Shown: in pieces, positions 42,977 through 54,099 of the stretch
Layout: each line of letters begins with the position of its first letter
Position numbering within the stretch: position 1 is the first letter of the stretch
Assembly (NCBI GenBank): GCA_965644295.1
Contig: CBFFRP010000181.1
Span: 124,001 to 188,000, forward strand
Origin: Paraphysomonas bandaiensis
Taxonomy: Eukaryota > Chrysophyceae
DNA: 64,000 nt
Direction of reading: 5' to 3'
The notes under the pieces: model-generated
What the model was told of the DNA's origin: nothing
What the model saw: only the letters and a program-made list of their open reading frames with translations
The model's database searches: none
Made by a program: the position numbers and the translations under genes

Positions 42977-45900
42977 ATGAGATCTCTATTGCGTCATACT
43001 CGTAGAGTTATATACAGCATATCTTCACCTGGTTACAACTCATTACCTAAACAAATAGGAGGTATATATATAATATGAATGTATAAGAGTTTTATAATGC
43101 ATGTAGGGTTCAAATCAGTGTATCGAATCGCTCAATTGTGTACTGATTCAGGTAACACATTAACTCCAGCTGGTGAGTGTTTTTCTTTTCATTAAAACAG
43201 CGTTGAACTCATTTATTTACTGTGATATTGATAGAATCAATTCCGGAGGAAAGTAAAAATACTTCTGAAGTACCTGAAATTTCATTAGATCAATATCGCA
43301 TCAATATTCGCGCCCGTATATTTAAAGCACGACAGGAACAGAATTACAATAAATTATGTGAAGCCTATCTGCAAGCAAAGTGTGTAAATATGTACTTGAT
43401 TAGCCGTTATTAATATCGTGGCCTTACTTCTATTATGAACAATTTCTTCATGTCAAACAATTGATACTTTTCGATTCTTGTTTCTCTCACCATTCTGTCA
43501 GGTCAAAAGATATCACTCTCGAAGGCAGTGACTATATCACGATACTAAAGGCCTATACTACGTATACGCCTAAGCACCGCTTCTTCATGGATAAGGAGGC
43601 CTTTAATGTGTATGATCTCATATCCTCTTGCAATGTAGCGACAATTGATGTGTTCGAGCATATGATTATGCTCTGCAAATACCACCGTGATGCGAAATCA
43701 CTTCTTCCGGTTAGTGTAATGTGTATAATTTGTAAAATATATGGTATCATTTAAAACGTTGTAATTTTAACCTAAACGTGAGGCCTGTTTGAAAAATTGG
43801 TTCCGTGTTAAGTGTTTATTATTTGCAAATGTATATGTGGAATATGTGTGTAGGAGTTGTTAATGTATTATATTCACATTGCCCTTTATATGATATGTAT
43901 TGTAGATATACAAATCGTTTGTGGAAAGATTCCAGGCCCGTCCTTCGGTAAGATATGTACATCAGCAAAATGCAACTGTATCTACACGTTTGTTAGCTTC
44001 CAAGCTGGTGCTCACGTCATCTCTATTGTTGCATTATTTCTATACTTCCTCTTGTTGCATTTTATAACCGACACTGTAGCATTTGGCAAAATGTATCGAT
44101 GCATTCATACACTGCGAAGACGATGCTATGGCAATGAAACACTACACAACGTATAGATCTAGTATGCCACAGAATACAGATGATGCAACAGGTAATCTAC
44201 AATTTTCTAATGTGTAACGCGAATTATGCACGTGCTACAGAGAAAAATTCGGATTGTGTCTGGCCACCGCTAGCACCAGAAATATATATCAAGCTGTGTC
44301 AATTACTTAGGTATACCAGTGTTGAATGCGTGTTGCTGATATGATCTGCGACTTTGTAACTGATGCAGTTTATTAATAGCGCAAATATCGTATAATACTC
44401 AGATTGTTATAGAAGTTATTGTACCTATTCCTCCTCTGTTTAACTCATTACATGTAGTGTTTGTGGCGAGAAGTTACAGGCTGTACAAATTCTTGAAGAT
44501 CTTGGGAGTGATGTTTCTACAGAAGACCTATGCCAAGCGTTACAAACCAAGCCCTCTGTGCGGAAGAGAATGTTTGAGCTCGTTAACACTGCCCTCATCC
44601 AGTATGACCTGCAGGTGCGTAATTAGGAAGAAAATATTATTGATTAGTAGAAATGTGTGGAACGTAGTATGTACATCAGGACATCGTTGCATGAGTATAC
44701 AATTTATCAATGGCATACTTGGTTAACATCGCATTGATGTTCCTTTGGATTAGATATTACAATATGCGATGAACTGGTGTTTCACCGCACAACTTGAGTT
44801 CGACAGTGGTTTGACAGCTAAAATCTTTGAGGTATGGACAAATTAAAAGTATTGGGCATGTTGATGTTATATTTACAAACATAAGACTGTTAGTGAATAT
44901 CGATGCCGAGGAAGTGTTTTGTTGGTGTTTATGTTTCGTCGTACATGAACTAGTACTCTAGGTCGCAGTAGTATCTGATATAGCGTTTAGTACTAGACTG
45001 AACATATTCTGTCGAATAGTATCATTGCGCTCTGGATTGTAGAGTATTGTGTTAATGATGATGTTGTACAGGTATCAGCAGCAATGTCCAGGCCAGATAT
45101 TATTTCTTTAGCAAGCGCGGTAAATTGTTGAAATATGTCTTTTCATTGTAACGCGCTGTATTACCAATGGCAGTTCGTGGAGCGTTCCGGTAGAGCTCTT
45201 AGCCCCAATGAGCACTTGCACGTCATCATTGCCAACATAAGGGGGGGGCTTCTGGAGAAAGCCATTGAGGCAATGGTCATAGCTGAGGTATGGTCGCGAA
45301 AAGTGCTACACTGTGTATTGTAGTTAATTGTTAGAATATGATATGTTGATTGTCCACATATCCTTAATATTTATGACGAATTTCTCATGTATATCTATAT
45401 TTTTATAGGCTGCTGGGGTTGATCTTTGCGGTCAACGAGATTCTGATCCTGAGAACTCGTCCATTGCTATGCCTGCTTATGTCCAGGAGAGTTTTTCTAA
45501 ACTTATTAGAACTCCATCAGATTTAGACCAGTTGTATTTCGCTTTAGTAGATTTGATGCAGCACAATATACGTCCACCTGTATTGGCTTTGAATAGTGTA
45601 ATTATTGGGGCCGGCAAGACCAACTCACTGGATAAGGCGTTCAGTATGATGCAGGAATTTGAACCAGTGTTTCACACTAAGCCTAACCATTACACGTACA
45701 GGTGAAGTAAAATTGTCCGACCTGCCTATTACGTGATGTTTTCGTCCATGGAACTGCAGTGTATGGTGTATATGCATGCATGATATGATGACATTGCAAA
45801 CTACGTTGTTTGTGTGTCTAAAAGTTCGACACAGAGCGCTACTGGATTCAGTTGGTCGAAGCAGGAGTCCGAAAGTTCCGGCATTACTGACTATTATGCA

Positions 45901-46381
45901 GGTGTTTTGTGCATTGCAGTAATATATTATATGGGATGTTGTATCGTTTGTGTGAAGTACTGTATTTTATTCGGATGATCGTTTATACAATACTCTATAA
46001 CCTGTTTCTTTTTCAAGGAAATGGATTCTGCGGGATTCTCTCCTGATTCAAATTGTTACTCAATCCTGATAGAAACCATGCTACTTGTCAAGGATACAAG
46101 CGGCCTAGATGATATACTTGAGCATATGGAAGAGGAGGGGATTGTGCCAAGTATGAGAACCCTCAGGAGGTTAGCACTTTTCTTTATGAGGGAGGGAGAG
46201 AGTGACAGGACAGAACACGTTAGTATATATCATAATTTGATTTTACCATATTGTGTATTTATATGTATATGTGCAGTTCTGTGAGATTATTCGAAAACAG
46301 TCGAAGCGCGTTCTCCCTGAATACTTTAGAAAGAGGCTAAAGGTTGTATCACTAAAAATGGGTAGAGGAACAGAGTCCTAA
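42977..46381 (+). CDS. Organellar-type pentatricopeptide repeat (PPR) protein
   Basis: Fifteen exons with all phases consistent, 596 residues; boundaries 42977-43061, 43107-43172, 43235-43379, 43502-43709, 43906-43947, 44080-44191, 44241-44310, 44458-44614, 44754-44831, 45072-45119, 45174-45287, 45409-45701, 45835-45901, 46018-46218 and 46277-46381. The N-terminus (MRSLLRHTRRVIYSISS) fits a mitochondrial presequence. PPR-type helical pairs are clear in the C-terminal half: ALNSVIIGAGKTNSLDKAFS, HTKPNHYTYRALLDSVGR, DSAGFSPDSNCYSILIETML and LDDILEHMEEEGIVPSMRTL, the x-x-G-x-x-P turn being the PPR hallmark. The N-terminal half has related helices but weaker matches. PPR proteins bind organelle RNA for processing, stability or translation; the RNA target is unknown. 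The exon density contrasts with the intronless helical-repeat gene at 23.8 kb. Confidence 0.82.
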
Positions 46382-46864
46382 TGCAAGACATATAGCATAT
46401 TGTAGTCCATATTATGGTAGAAGTAGAGGATTATTATGATTCGCAGGTATATAGTGAATCATAGTAACTAAAATATCACTATTCCGTCGATTCACTACTT
46501 GTACATATCAATTTTGTTTTTTCCTTGACATAGATAACTGCCCTGCTAGTGATCTATGCATTCCAGGAAAACGTAAGCAATTAAAGAGTAAAGGTAATAG
46601 AATTATGACTGTTACTTGAATAAAAGAGTTATTCGTGATTTGATGATATGAATTTTACGTTAGTAAAGTTGAAAATACCTTGGAAAAATATAAGATATAA
46701 GGTCTGATAGTATTGAACGGTAGTAGTGACGACATAAATTTCGAGATACTTATAACAGTTTTAATTAATTGATTACGGAGTAGGCTAAAAGTTCAATTTT
46801 ATTTTGGCACCATCTAAATGTCAGTTTGGAATAAACCAAATCTCTACTAAATCAAACAGTACAG
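46382..46864. other. Intergenic, no gene recognised
   Basis: AT-rich 3' flank of the PPR gene; nothing recognised. Confidence 0.45.
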
Positions 46865-47950
46865 ATTTAGATGAAGCTTTTTATTAGCGTTACATAGTAG
46901 GATATGAGACATTGTAACTTGGAGTTCTTTCGTAAATATTTCATTTGGGAACTGTGTACTCTCCGGGAACTACAACGAGACCCAACCCTACCAACTTGGA
47001 GTGCGGCCACTCTCAAGAGACTCTCCAGCAGAGCCTGGAATTATTCAATACCGATGGTTGAGCGATTCTAGACGAGGACCATTACCGAGGCTCAGCTGGA
47101 GAATGTGTTTCGCGGACTTCGTACTCTAGAAATAGCATTTGTCAATATTCTCCAGCCGCTTTACGCTGCAGCCAAACAAAGATTCAAGATTGCAGTCGTC
47201 ATTACGTTACCAAAAACCATATATAGACTTCCTCCCAGAACACGTCAGAAACGTAGCAGCACACAATTGAAACGTAGAAACACACGACGGAAATCGCTGG
47301 TTCTTCGCTTATTAGCTGATGAGGTGTAACGAGGCTCACCTCACACGTCCACCCCTCCCACAACCCCAACACAAGTGGAAATACCTCCCCTAAGCCTTGT
47401 AGAGCACCCCAAGGGACGCCTCCCTGACTAAACCAATCAGCACTCCAAGGACTCACGTCCATATAGATCTTTTCCTCACCTTGTGGTGCTTGCGGCGACG
47501 CACATGCAGCTTTTTCTTAGCGTTACATAGTAGGATATGAGACATTGTAATAGTTAGTTACAGGTAGAAGTCAATTCTAGCGTGACTATAGATCATCTAG
47601 AGATATTTATGTGTGGTGCTGATTCTTGACACCTATTGCTAATAATAAGACTTTCATATATTGTTTACTCATAGCCAAATGCTTGTGTGGTAGAAGGGAC
47701 AGTAATAAGTGTCACTTACTTGTATATACGTCTTTGAGAAACACGAATAAACAGGCATCCGGGAATGTGCCCACCTTAAGGGCATCCGGGGTACTGGGCT
47801 GCCAACTGAAGGCTCACTTGAAGGACAGCAGAGAGCGAATGTTGTTGCACTTTGGGGCTTGCGGTGACGCACAAGCAGCTTAGTTAAATTGCTTTGCTAC
47901 ATTAGTTCTGACTCTTACACGCCTATTGCTAAAGTCAGACATTCACTACT
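46865..47950 (+). mobile_element. Degraded retroelement-like sequence (copy 2)
   Basis: A plus-strand frame from about 46958 reads RDPTLPTWSAATLKRLSSRA, stops once, then ITEAQLENVFRGLRTLEIAF through to 47329; a different frame ends HPKGRLPD-stop at about 47431. The same start and end motifs occur at 5100-5620. Nearly identical 43-bp direct repeats flank it (46875-46917 and 47508-47550, one mismatch, agctttttxttagcgttaca). A further partial copy follows, with gcttgcgg(c/t)gacgcaca(t/a)gcagct at 47489-47511 and 47857-47880. 47553-47655 matches 6310-6410. No recognised catalytic domain is left. Confidence 0.65.
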
Positions 47951-48267
47951 ATACTCATGTGGCCATTGTATCACCGTAGCTGCAAAATGCAAGCTAGGTG
48001 ATGAGTTCCCAGAAATCGCACTAGATACGCGGAATTGACGATGAACGAAGACGTAAACAGATTTCTGTTCAGCAAATATGCAACAACAAAAATCCTGAAA
48101 TCAGTGTGAAATGTACATTTCACTTTAGGTATATAAACCGCCAGCCATTGTACTTATCTGCACTATACTATACAATCTGTCTACACTATATTAGTATATA
48201 TACGCACTGTATCTACATACGCACTACATCTATCCATAAAACAGCAACCAAACTTTCGCCTATTTCC
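47951..48267. other. Intergenic, no gene recognised
   Basis: Spacer to the 3' end of the TBC gene; nothing coding recognised. Confidence 0.4.
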
Positions 48268-51200
48268 TCACGACAGAGAGCACGTAGATTCATCCGTTGG
48301 TATGCTTCTTCCAGAATGCGATCGTATCCTGTCTCGTGACAATCGTGATCTCCGGGTCTACAACAGTACCCAATATTCAGTTGAATTTACAACATGATTA
48401 TAACAGAGAGGCAGTCTGGACAGCAATGTTCACAATACGCCACATATAACAGATAGCACGTCGAAAACTATACAGTAACACAGATGCACTAAATAGGAAC
48501 ATACAAAATAGACGCATATTATCGCTCATACAATCAGAAACAAGAAAGACATTGCCGATGGCCAACACACATATTTTTCAGAGGGTACCATTTTATTGGT
48601 AGCTTGAGGTCTTGTACTATTTACAGTGGTATCTCTCTTATCAAACTGCTTTTTAATTTGCGCATACTTTTGTTCGGCAACTTTTATCTAATTATAAACC
48701 ATTGTACAACGTTATACTATACTTACAACATAACATACAGCACACTACCTGTGCTATGTTGGTCATAAGGTCCTCTACATTGAGCTCCTCTTCAGGAATA
48801 TGGGCGAGAAAAGGTAAAATCTTCTCCAAAGACCAGCTAGACAACCTACAAACGAAGAAGTCAATCTTCGAATCTACGATGCCGACCCCACAATACACCT
48901 ATGACAATATTGTACGCAATACAGAGTGCTTGCACTACAAGGTGGAGTGTGCAACATACCGAGGTGCGAATAGTCGGAGCAACCCTAAGGACGCTCTCAG
49001 AATGAACACTTCCCCTTGGTACAGATAAATATCCCACATACGAGCTGCCACCTCTAGAGGTAATGCCTGTCCACACAGCGAATCAAATTACGGGGCTTGA
49101 GAGTAAAGTATTATAAATGGCACAAAACCAAACAAAATAGCTGTCTTTTCATCCCTACACTAACACACCAAAAACATGTATACCTTTGAAAATACTGTTA
49201 AGTACCAATCCAACAGAAACATTTCGCTCGAAATGCCTTCCCCAATGAAGTGCTCATGCAACAATGGTAAGTACTGCTCAAAAGTAGAAGTAATTAAATA
49301 ATTAAATGTAAATGCCCTGTGCTGTCAGTGTTTCACTACTATGCAGCTCTTACAATTTATACCTGACTGAAGAAAAAGTCGAAACAGTTCACGTAATAGT
49401 TAATAGCCGGCTTTTGAAGCTTATAAAAGTCGATATTTGTCCTGTTTTTATTGAGGAGGTTGGAGAGACAGACGAATGCGTCATATTCTTCCATATAAAG
49501 GAGAAATACGGCCACAACATAACTCATACCCTAAATATTAAAAAGTGTTAAAAATTAGCTCATTGAAATATAAAAATAGTACAGTACTATTGACTATCCA
49601 CATGTCAAAATTAGAGATGTAGCAGACATATGAATATATAGGCTGCATGCACAAACGCAGATACTTTACAGTGTATACATGATGACAATACATCTCAGAC
49701 AATGAAAAACTACTACGAAATCACAGCTAACAAACTAATACCTGCACATATCCCACATCTGGACGATAGCACGCATACGCTTTAAGAACTCTGTCGAGCG
49801 CCTGAGCCATCGGTCCACCTACGTGTGAATCATATAAGAAAATATATCATACAAGCTAGAGATAGCGTAAGGCCAATAAAGCACGTCTGTATCAAAATAA
49901 TGCACAACTAAAACTAACACTCTTCGTATATATATCGTGACATATGTAGCGCACAGACCGTCGTGAAAAAAACTTAAAGTGGGGAACGTTCGAGGCAAGT
50001 CCCACTCAATTAGTAGCATAGTGGCGTGCTGATTTTCAATTGCTTCTGAGCTAAGAGTTGATCCCCTACACGAGATTCTTAAGGACGATCTGCCCGCAGA
50101 ATCTCTGCTCTGAGAAGATAGAGGGGCCACATATGATTCCCTTTCTGTATGTTGTTCAGCATTACCATGGAAGGCTGGCTGGTCACCCTGCACAGCGCTA
50201 GTTGCGTGGCATGATTGGGTTTCTGTGCCACTATTTTCTTCAACAATGCTTTCACTTGTGACAACCTCATCAACCACGGTAGCAACCTCACTAACGTTGC
50301 TAATATAATGGTCGCCAGCAGCTGAATGAGTAGGTGATTCAACACGACATACACTATCCACATTACTGTCCGGGCTGTCTTGATTTTTTGAGTTAACCGA
50401 AGTCGAACTATTCCTGTGTTGAAAGTCCCCTCTGCTTGCTGAATTTATCATATCCGAATTATCCTCGGAATGCACACTAGTGCACAGTTGAGTGTCTACT
50501 GTCTCGTCAAGTGGGACAGATGTATCATGCATAGGATTATCATGGGGAGGATTCGGTTGGCTGTGGGCAGACTGATATAACTCTGCTTCCTCCACACATG
50601 CTAAGTACTCATCTTCAGTGATCTATAGAAAACATGTTATAATCTTCACTGTACGACACTAAGCCATACAAGTTACAAGCACCATGATACCATACCTTGA
50701 GCGAATTTCCAACTAATCGCAACCATATATCGCCCCTCATATTCGTAGGAATACCACTCTGAATCAATTTATAGACCTCCGCTGTATGCTGCAACTCCTC
50801 CCATCTGAAACGCAGCACATGTGATTTATATGACAGAAAACTGCAGCGCGGTACGTACTAAACCCCATAATGATATACACGGTATTAACATCTATAGCAG
50901 TATTTCAAATAATACTAACAATGTCATTTACCTTGGTAGAATCTTAGTCTTCCACTTCTCTAAGTTTTTCGTTATCGTTTTGTGTCTCTTCAAGCTTTCG
51001 ATTTGCCGTCTGTGTTCCTGCTTCGAGTGCGTATAGGCAGCCCTTCTCTCAGCCTGGATTCTTCGCCTACAAGAATACGTAATATAAAACAACAATCAAA
51101 TAGATAGTGGATGAGATAACACAATGCACAATGCCGTTGCTTACTGTATCACATATTTACCTATCTGCGTGGCTTTCCAGTAATGTAGACGGAAGTAGAT

Positions 51201-51953
51201 GTGACAGCACTGATGCAGGGCTCATATTTCCACTTACAGGGTTGTGGTCCGACGAAGCAGCCCGGGTTTTGTTCCCTGTTATCTGTGGGCCAACATAAAT
51301 ATAAGTAACACTTCACATCAAAGAGTACTGCAGGACTGTCATGCAAGCATCACAATCATATTAGCCCACCTCTCGAACCATATCTGTTGTAGACACTGGT
51401 ACCGGCACTGATGCAGGAACTACAAAAGGTCCAGACAGGTCGCAAAGGTCCACACTAGTCTAGAAGTACAAACATTTACTAAAAATATATAATAGTCCCA
51501 CAGGTGATAAGATAACGACCTCAAGATCACACACAAGAGCACGGATACCATTCAACTGTATTATGGACATACCTTGCTCAGTCTCACATAGGGAATATTA
51601 TCCACATCTTGATCACTTCCAGACACATAGAACTCAGTGTCTCCAGATATAATAGCATCATACTCTTGTTGAGTTATCTTTCCACTATTCAATAGTCGTT
51701 TTGCTTTATTTGGCACTGGGCTGAATGTATCCACATCACAGTGTTAGTTAGTTACACAGTTAATCAGTGTATAACAATATATACATATAAGATAATACAC
51801 ATGTATACATACACACATACATACACACATACATACATATATGTATATATCAACATACATATATATAAATATAAGTCTTCATATGTATGCATGTATGTAT
51901 GTATACCTTCTCTGTATAGTCACATTACTCTCACTAACAGTGTCTTGATTCAT
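48268..51953 (-). CDS. TBC1D12/14-like Rab GTPase-activating protein
   Basis: Fourteen exons, every phase consistent, 680 residues: 51953-51907, 51720-51573, 51459-51370, 51282-51161, 51066-50932, 50804-50696, 50622-49959, 49818-49742, 49530-49363, 49273-49184, 49066-48960, 48845-48749, 48687-48589 and 48357-48268. The TBC domain begins IQSGIPTNMRGDIWLRLVGN. It keeps both catalytic fingers: Arg in IEWDLPRTFP and Gln in RPDVGYVQGMSYVVAV. It continues with FVCLSNLLNKN, MFLLDWYLTVFSKALPLEVA and RMWDIYLYQGEVFILRASLG, closest by eye to animal TBC1D12/TBC1D14. Exon 7 inserts ~185 Ser/Thr/Asp-rich residues between the first and second TBC helices. The N-terminal ~190 residues are mostly unordered with a basic coil (RRIQAERRAAYTHSKQEHRR). 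It should stimulate GTP hydrolysis by a Rab on recycling/autophagy membranes; the Rab is not known. Confidence 0.9.
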
Positions 51954-54099
51954 TCTAATAGATGAACTGTTAATAGATATGCACTGTTAGATTGAATGAT
52001 ACTTGTGTTAATATTCCATAATAACAAGGACAATTGTGACACTTGCTGTTTGGATGATATGGCTGACTCTATTTGGATGTGTACAGCAGCCAGTGTGCTG
52101 TGATCATCTACATACAGCAGTACATACATGTACATATGCAGTGTATGCTATATATACACTCTGTACACCAGTACGAAAATTTATTGTACGAAAGTACAGT
52201 ATTTTGAAATACGTAATTTTTTACAACTACATTTTTGATTTTCGCTCTTTGAAAACGTGATTTTTGTGAGGTTATTGTATACAAAACACAGTTATTTTAT
52301 TGCATACAGAATACTGACCTCAAAAGCACTGTACATCATCTACCAAAAGTTTGTACTTCAAACTTTAGCGAAATAGAAAATGTGGCATTTATCGAAGGGC
52401 TTTCTTTTTATTCTATTAGTTTTTTAGATATACGGGACTTTCAGTAACTGGAAAACATAGAATTTTCGATATACCCACACTTTTTTATACAAAAACAATA
52501 TACTGTCCCTATTCGTACACTTATATGTAGGTCATACTATAGTGAATATGCATACACGGGGTCAATAAAGGAGAGTATAGAGTTGTTAGTGAGATATGTG
52601 GTGAAGGTGCGCGTTAGCCCTACGAACACATCACTTTTTATTGCCCAAACAATCTGCATCCAACTTTCTAGCAATGAACAAGACCCCCTCTTATAAACAA
52701 GCAGAGAGAGCTCCTTATACCTCCTCCTCTAATCAGTCAGGGAGAAAGCTCTGTAGCAGCTCTTTGTATGGGAGGGAGTAGTAGAGAGATCATGTATTAG
52801 CTGACTCATTCGATGTTCCGAATGAAGTGTCTCCTGAAATCACTGCTACCATATTAAGAGAGTTTCCTGCGAACTCTTATACATGGAGTGGGAAGGTTTG
52901 CTCTATATCTGAGTGGAAGGCGCAGTTGGATATCTGGGAACATAAGTATCCAGTCATAATATCGACGGACTCGAAAGGAAGAAAGACAGCATCTGATAGG
53001 TCGAAGGCGACTACTTCTTCTGAAATCGTCGAGTAGTGCTGGAATCTTTTTTCTCAAACTAATAAACACTTCCTTTCTAAATTGAGAGCTGTATGGCAAT
53101 ATTTTTCTCGTAGTGCAGGTGATATGAAGATATATGTAATTTTTATGTGGATCATATATTTCCACGGTCAAGTGGGGGTAAATCCAGCAATGATAATTTA
53201 ATTTGCGATGCGATGCTAACAGAAGAGCGCACTTAAACACTTTGCTATGCATTGTGGCTTATCCCTCTCCAAGTTAAATCACCGGTGAAGTACGTAGAAA
53301 CGAAAATTTAAAGGAGGCGGACTACTCAGAGGCAATGGCAATTGATTGTGTTCATATTAGTGAGCACGCCCAACACAATGGTCAAGCTATTTCTAGCTTC
53401 CAGAATGCAGTACATGGCAACACAGACGGGCAGTTCTGTGTTTTTCTTTTGAATTGAATTCCTACGGCTATGCTTGCCTATTTATATGTCATAATAATGA
53501 AAAAAACATATATTTATTTCATAATAAAACTCTTATATTTACCTGTAGTGCATTGCTGCGACCATTCTGTTGCGTTAATTACTCATCGTCTTGGAAATAT
53601 TGATTTGTGAGAGAGTATAGAGTAAATGTGAGTAATCGTGCTCCTCTGAGTTAGTTAATAGTTACATATATATCCTGTATATACTTGTACAATAGGAATT
53701 CTGATTATAGTTTACAGAAATCAAGTGGTTAGTTAGTCAAGGTACTATGGTGAATGGTGACTTATAAGACAGAGCATTCCTGGGCATTAAGGTAGTGGTG
53801 GTTGGTCTGTGTTGTGCTTTGGACTTTGGGGAATACTGCCTTGAATATACTCTCACAAATTCCTTACAACCTGGAGTCGTGTTTTAAACCACTCTATATA
53901 CTATATACTAAATACTATATACCAACTACCTAGTCAGACAACAGAAAATATTGGACCTCAGCTCATATTGGCTAAAAACTATGAAAAATAAATATTTTAA
54001 AGTAGATTACTAATAGAGCGTAGCACATGCTACAACTCAAGAAAAGATAACTACTCAATATTTCTGCATAAACCAACAACAAAATCCCAATGGAGGCCT
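51954..54099. other. Long intergenic region with one small ORF
   Basis: AT-rich up to about 52560. 52680-52760 is pyrimidine/purine-biased (gaccccctcttataaacaag, cctcctcctctaatcagtca) and resembles a promoter or LTR fragment with a TATAAA. An ORF at 52827-53036 (EITATILREFPANSYTWSGK) follows; it has no recognised domain and might be retroelement debris. Nothing else recognised. Confidence 0.4.

Noticed and set aside
43110-43125. tRNA-like T-arm word (ggttcaaatc)
   Set aside because: Lies within a PPR coding exon and no cloverleaf can be built around it. I found no convincing tRNA or rRNA gene in the window.
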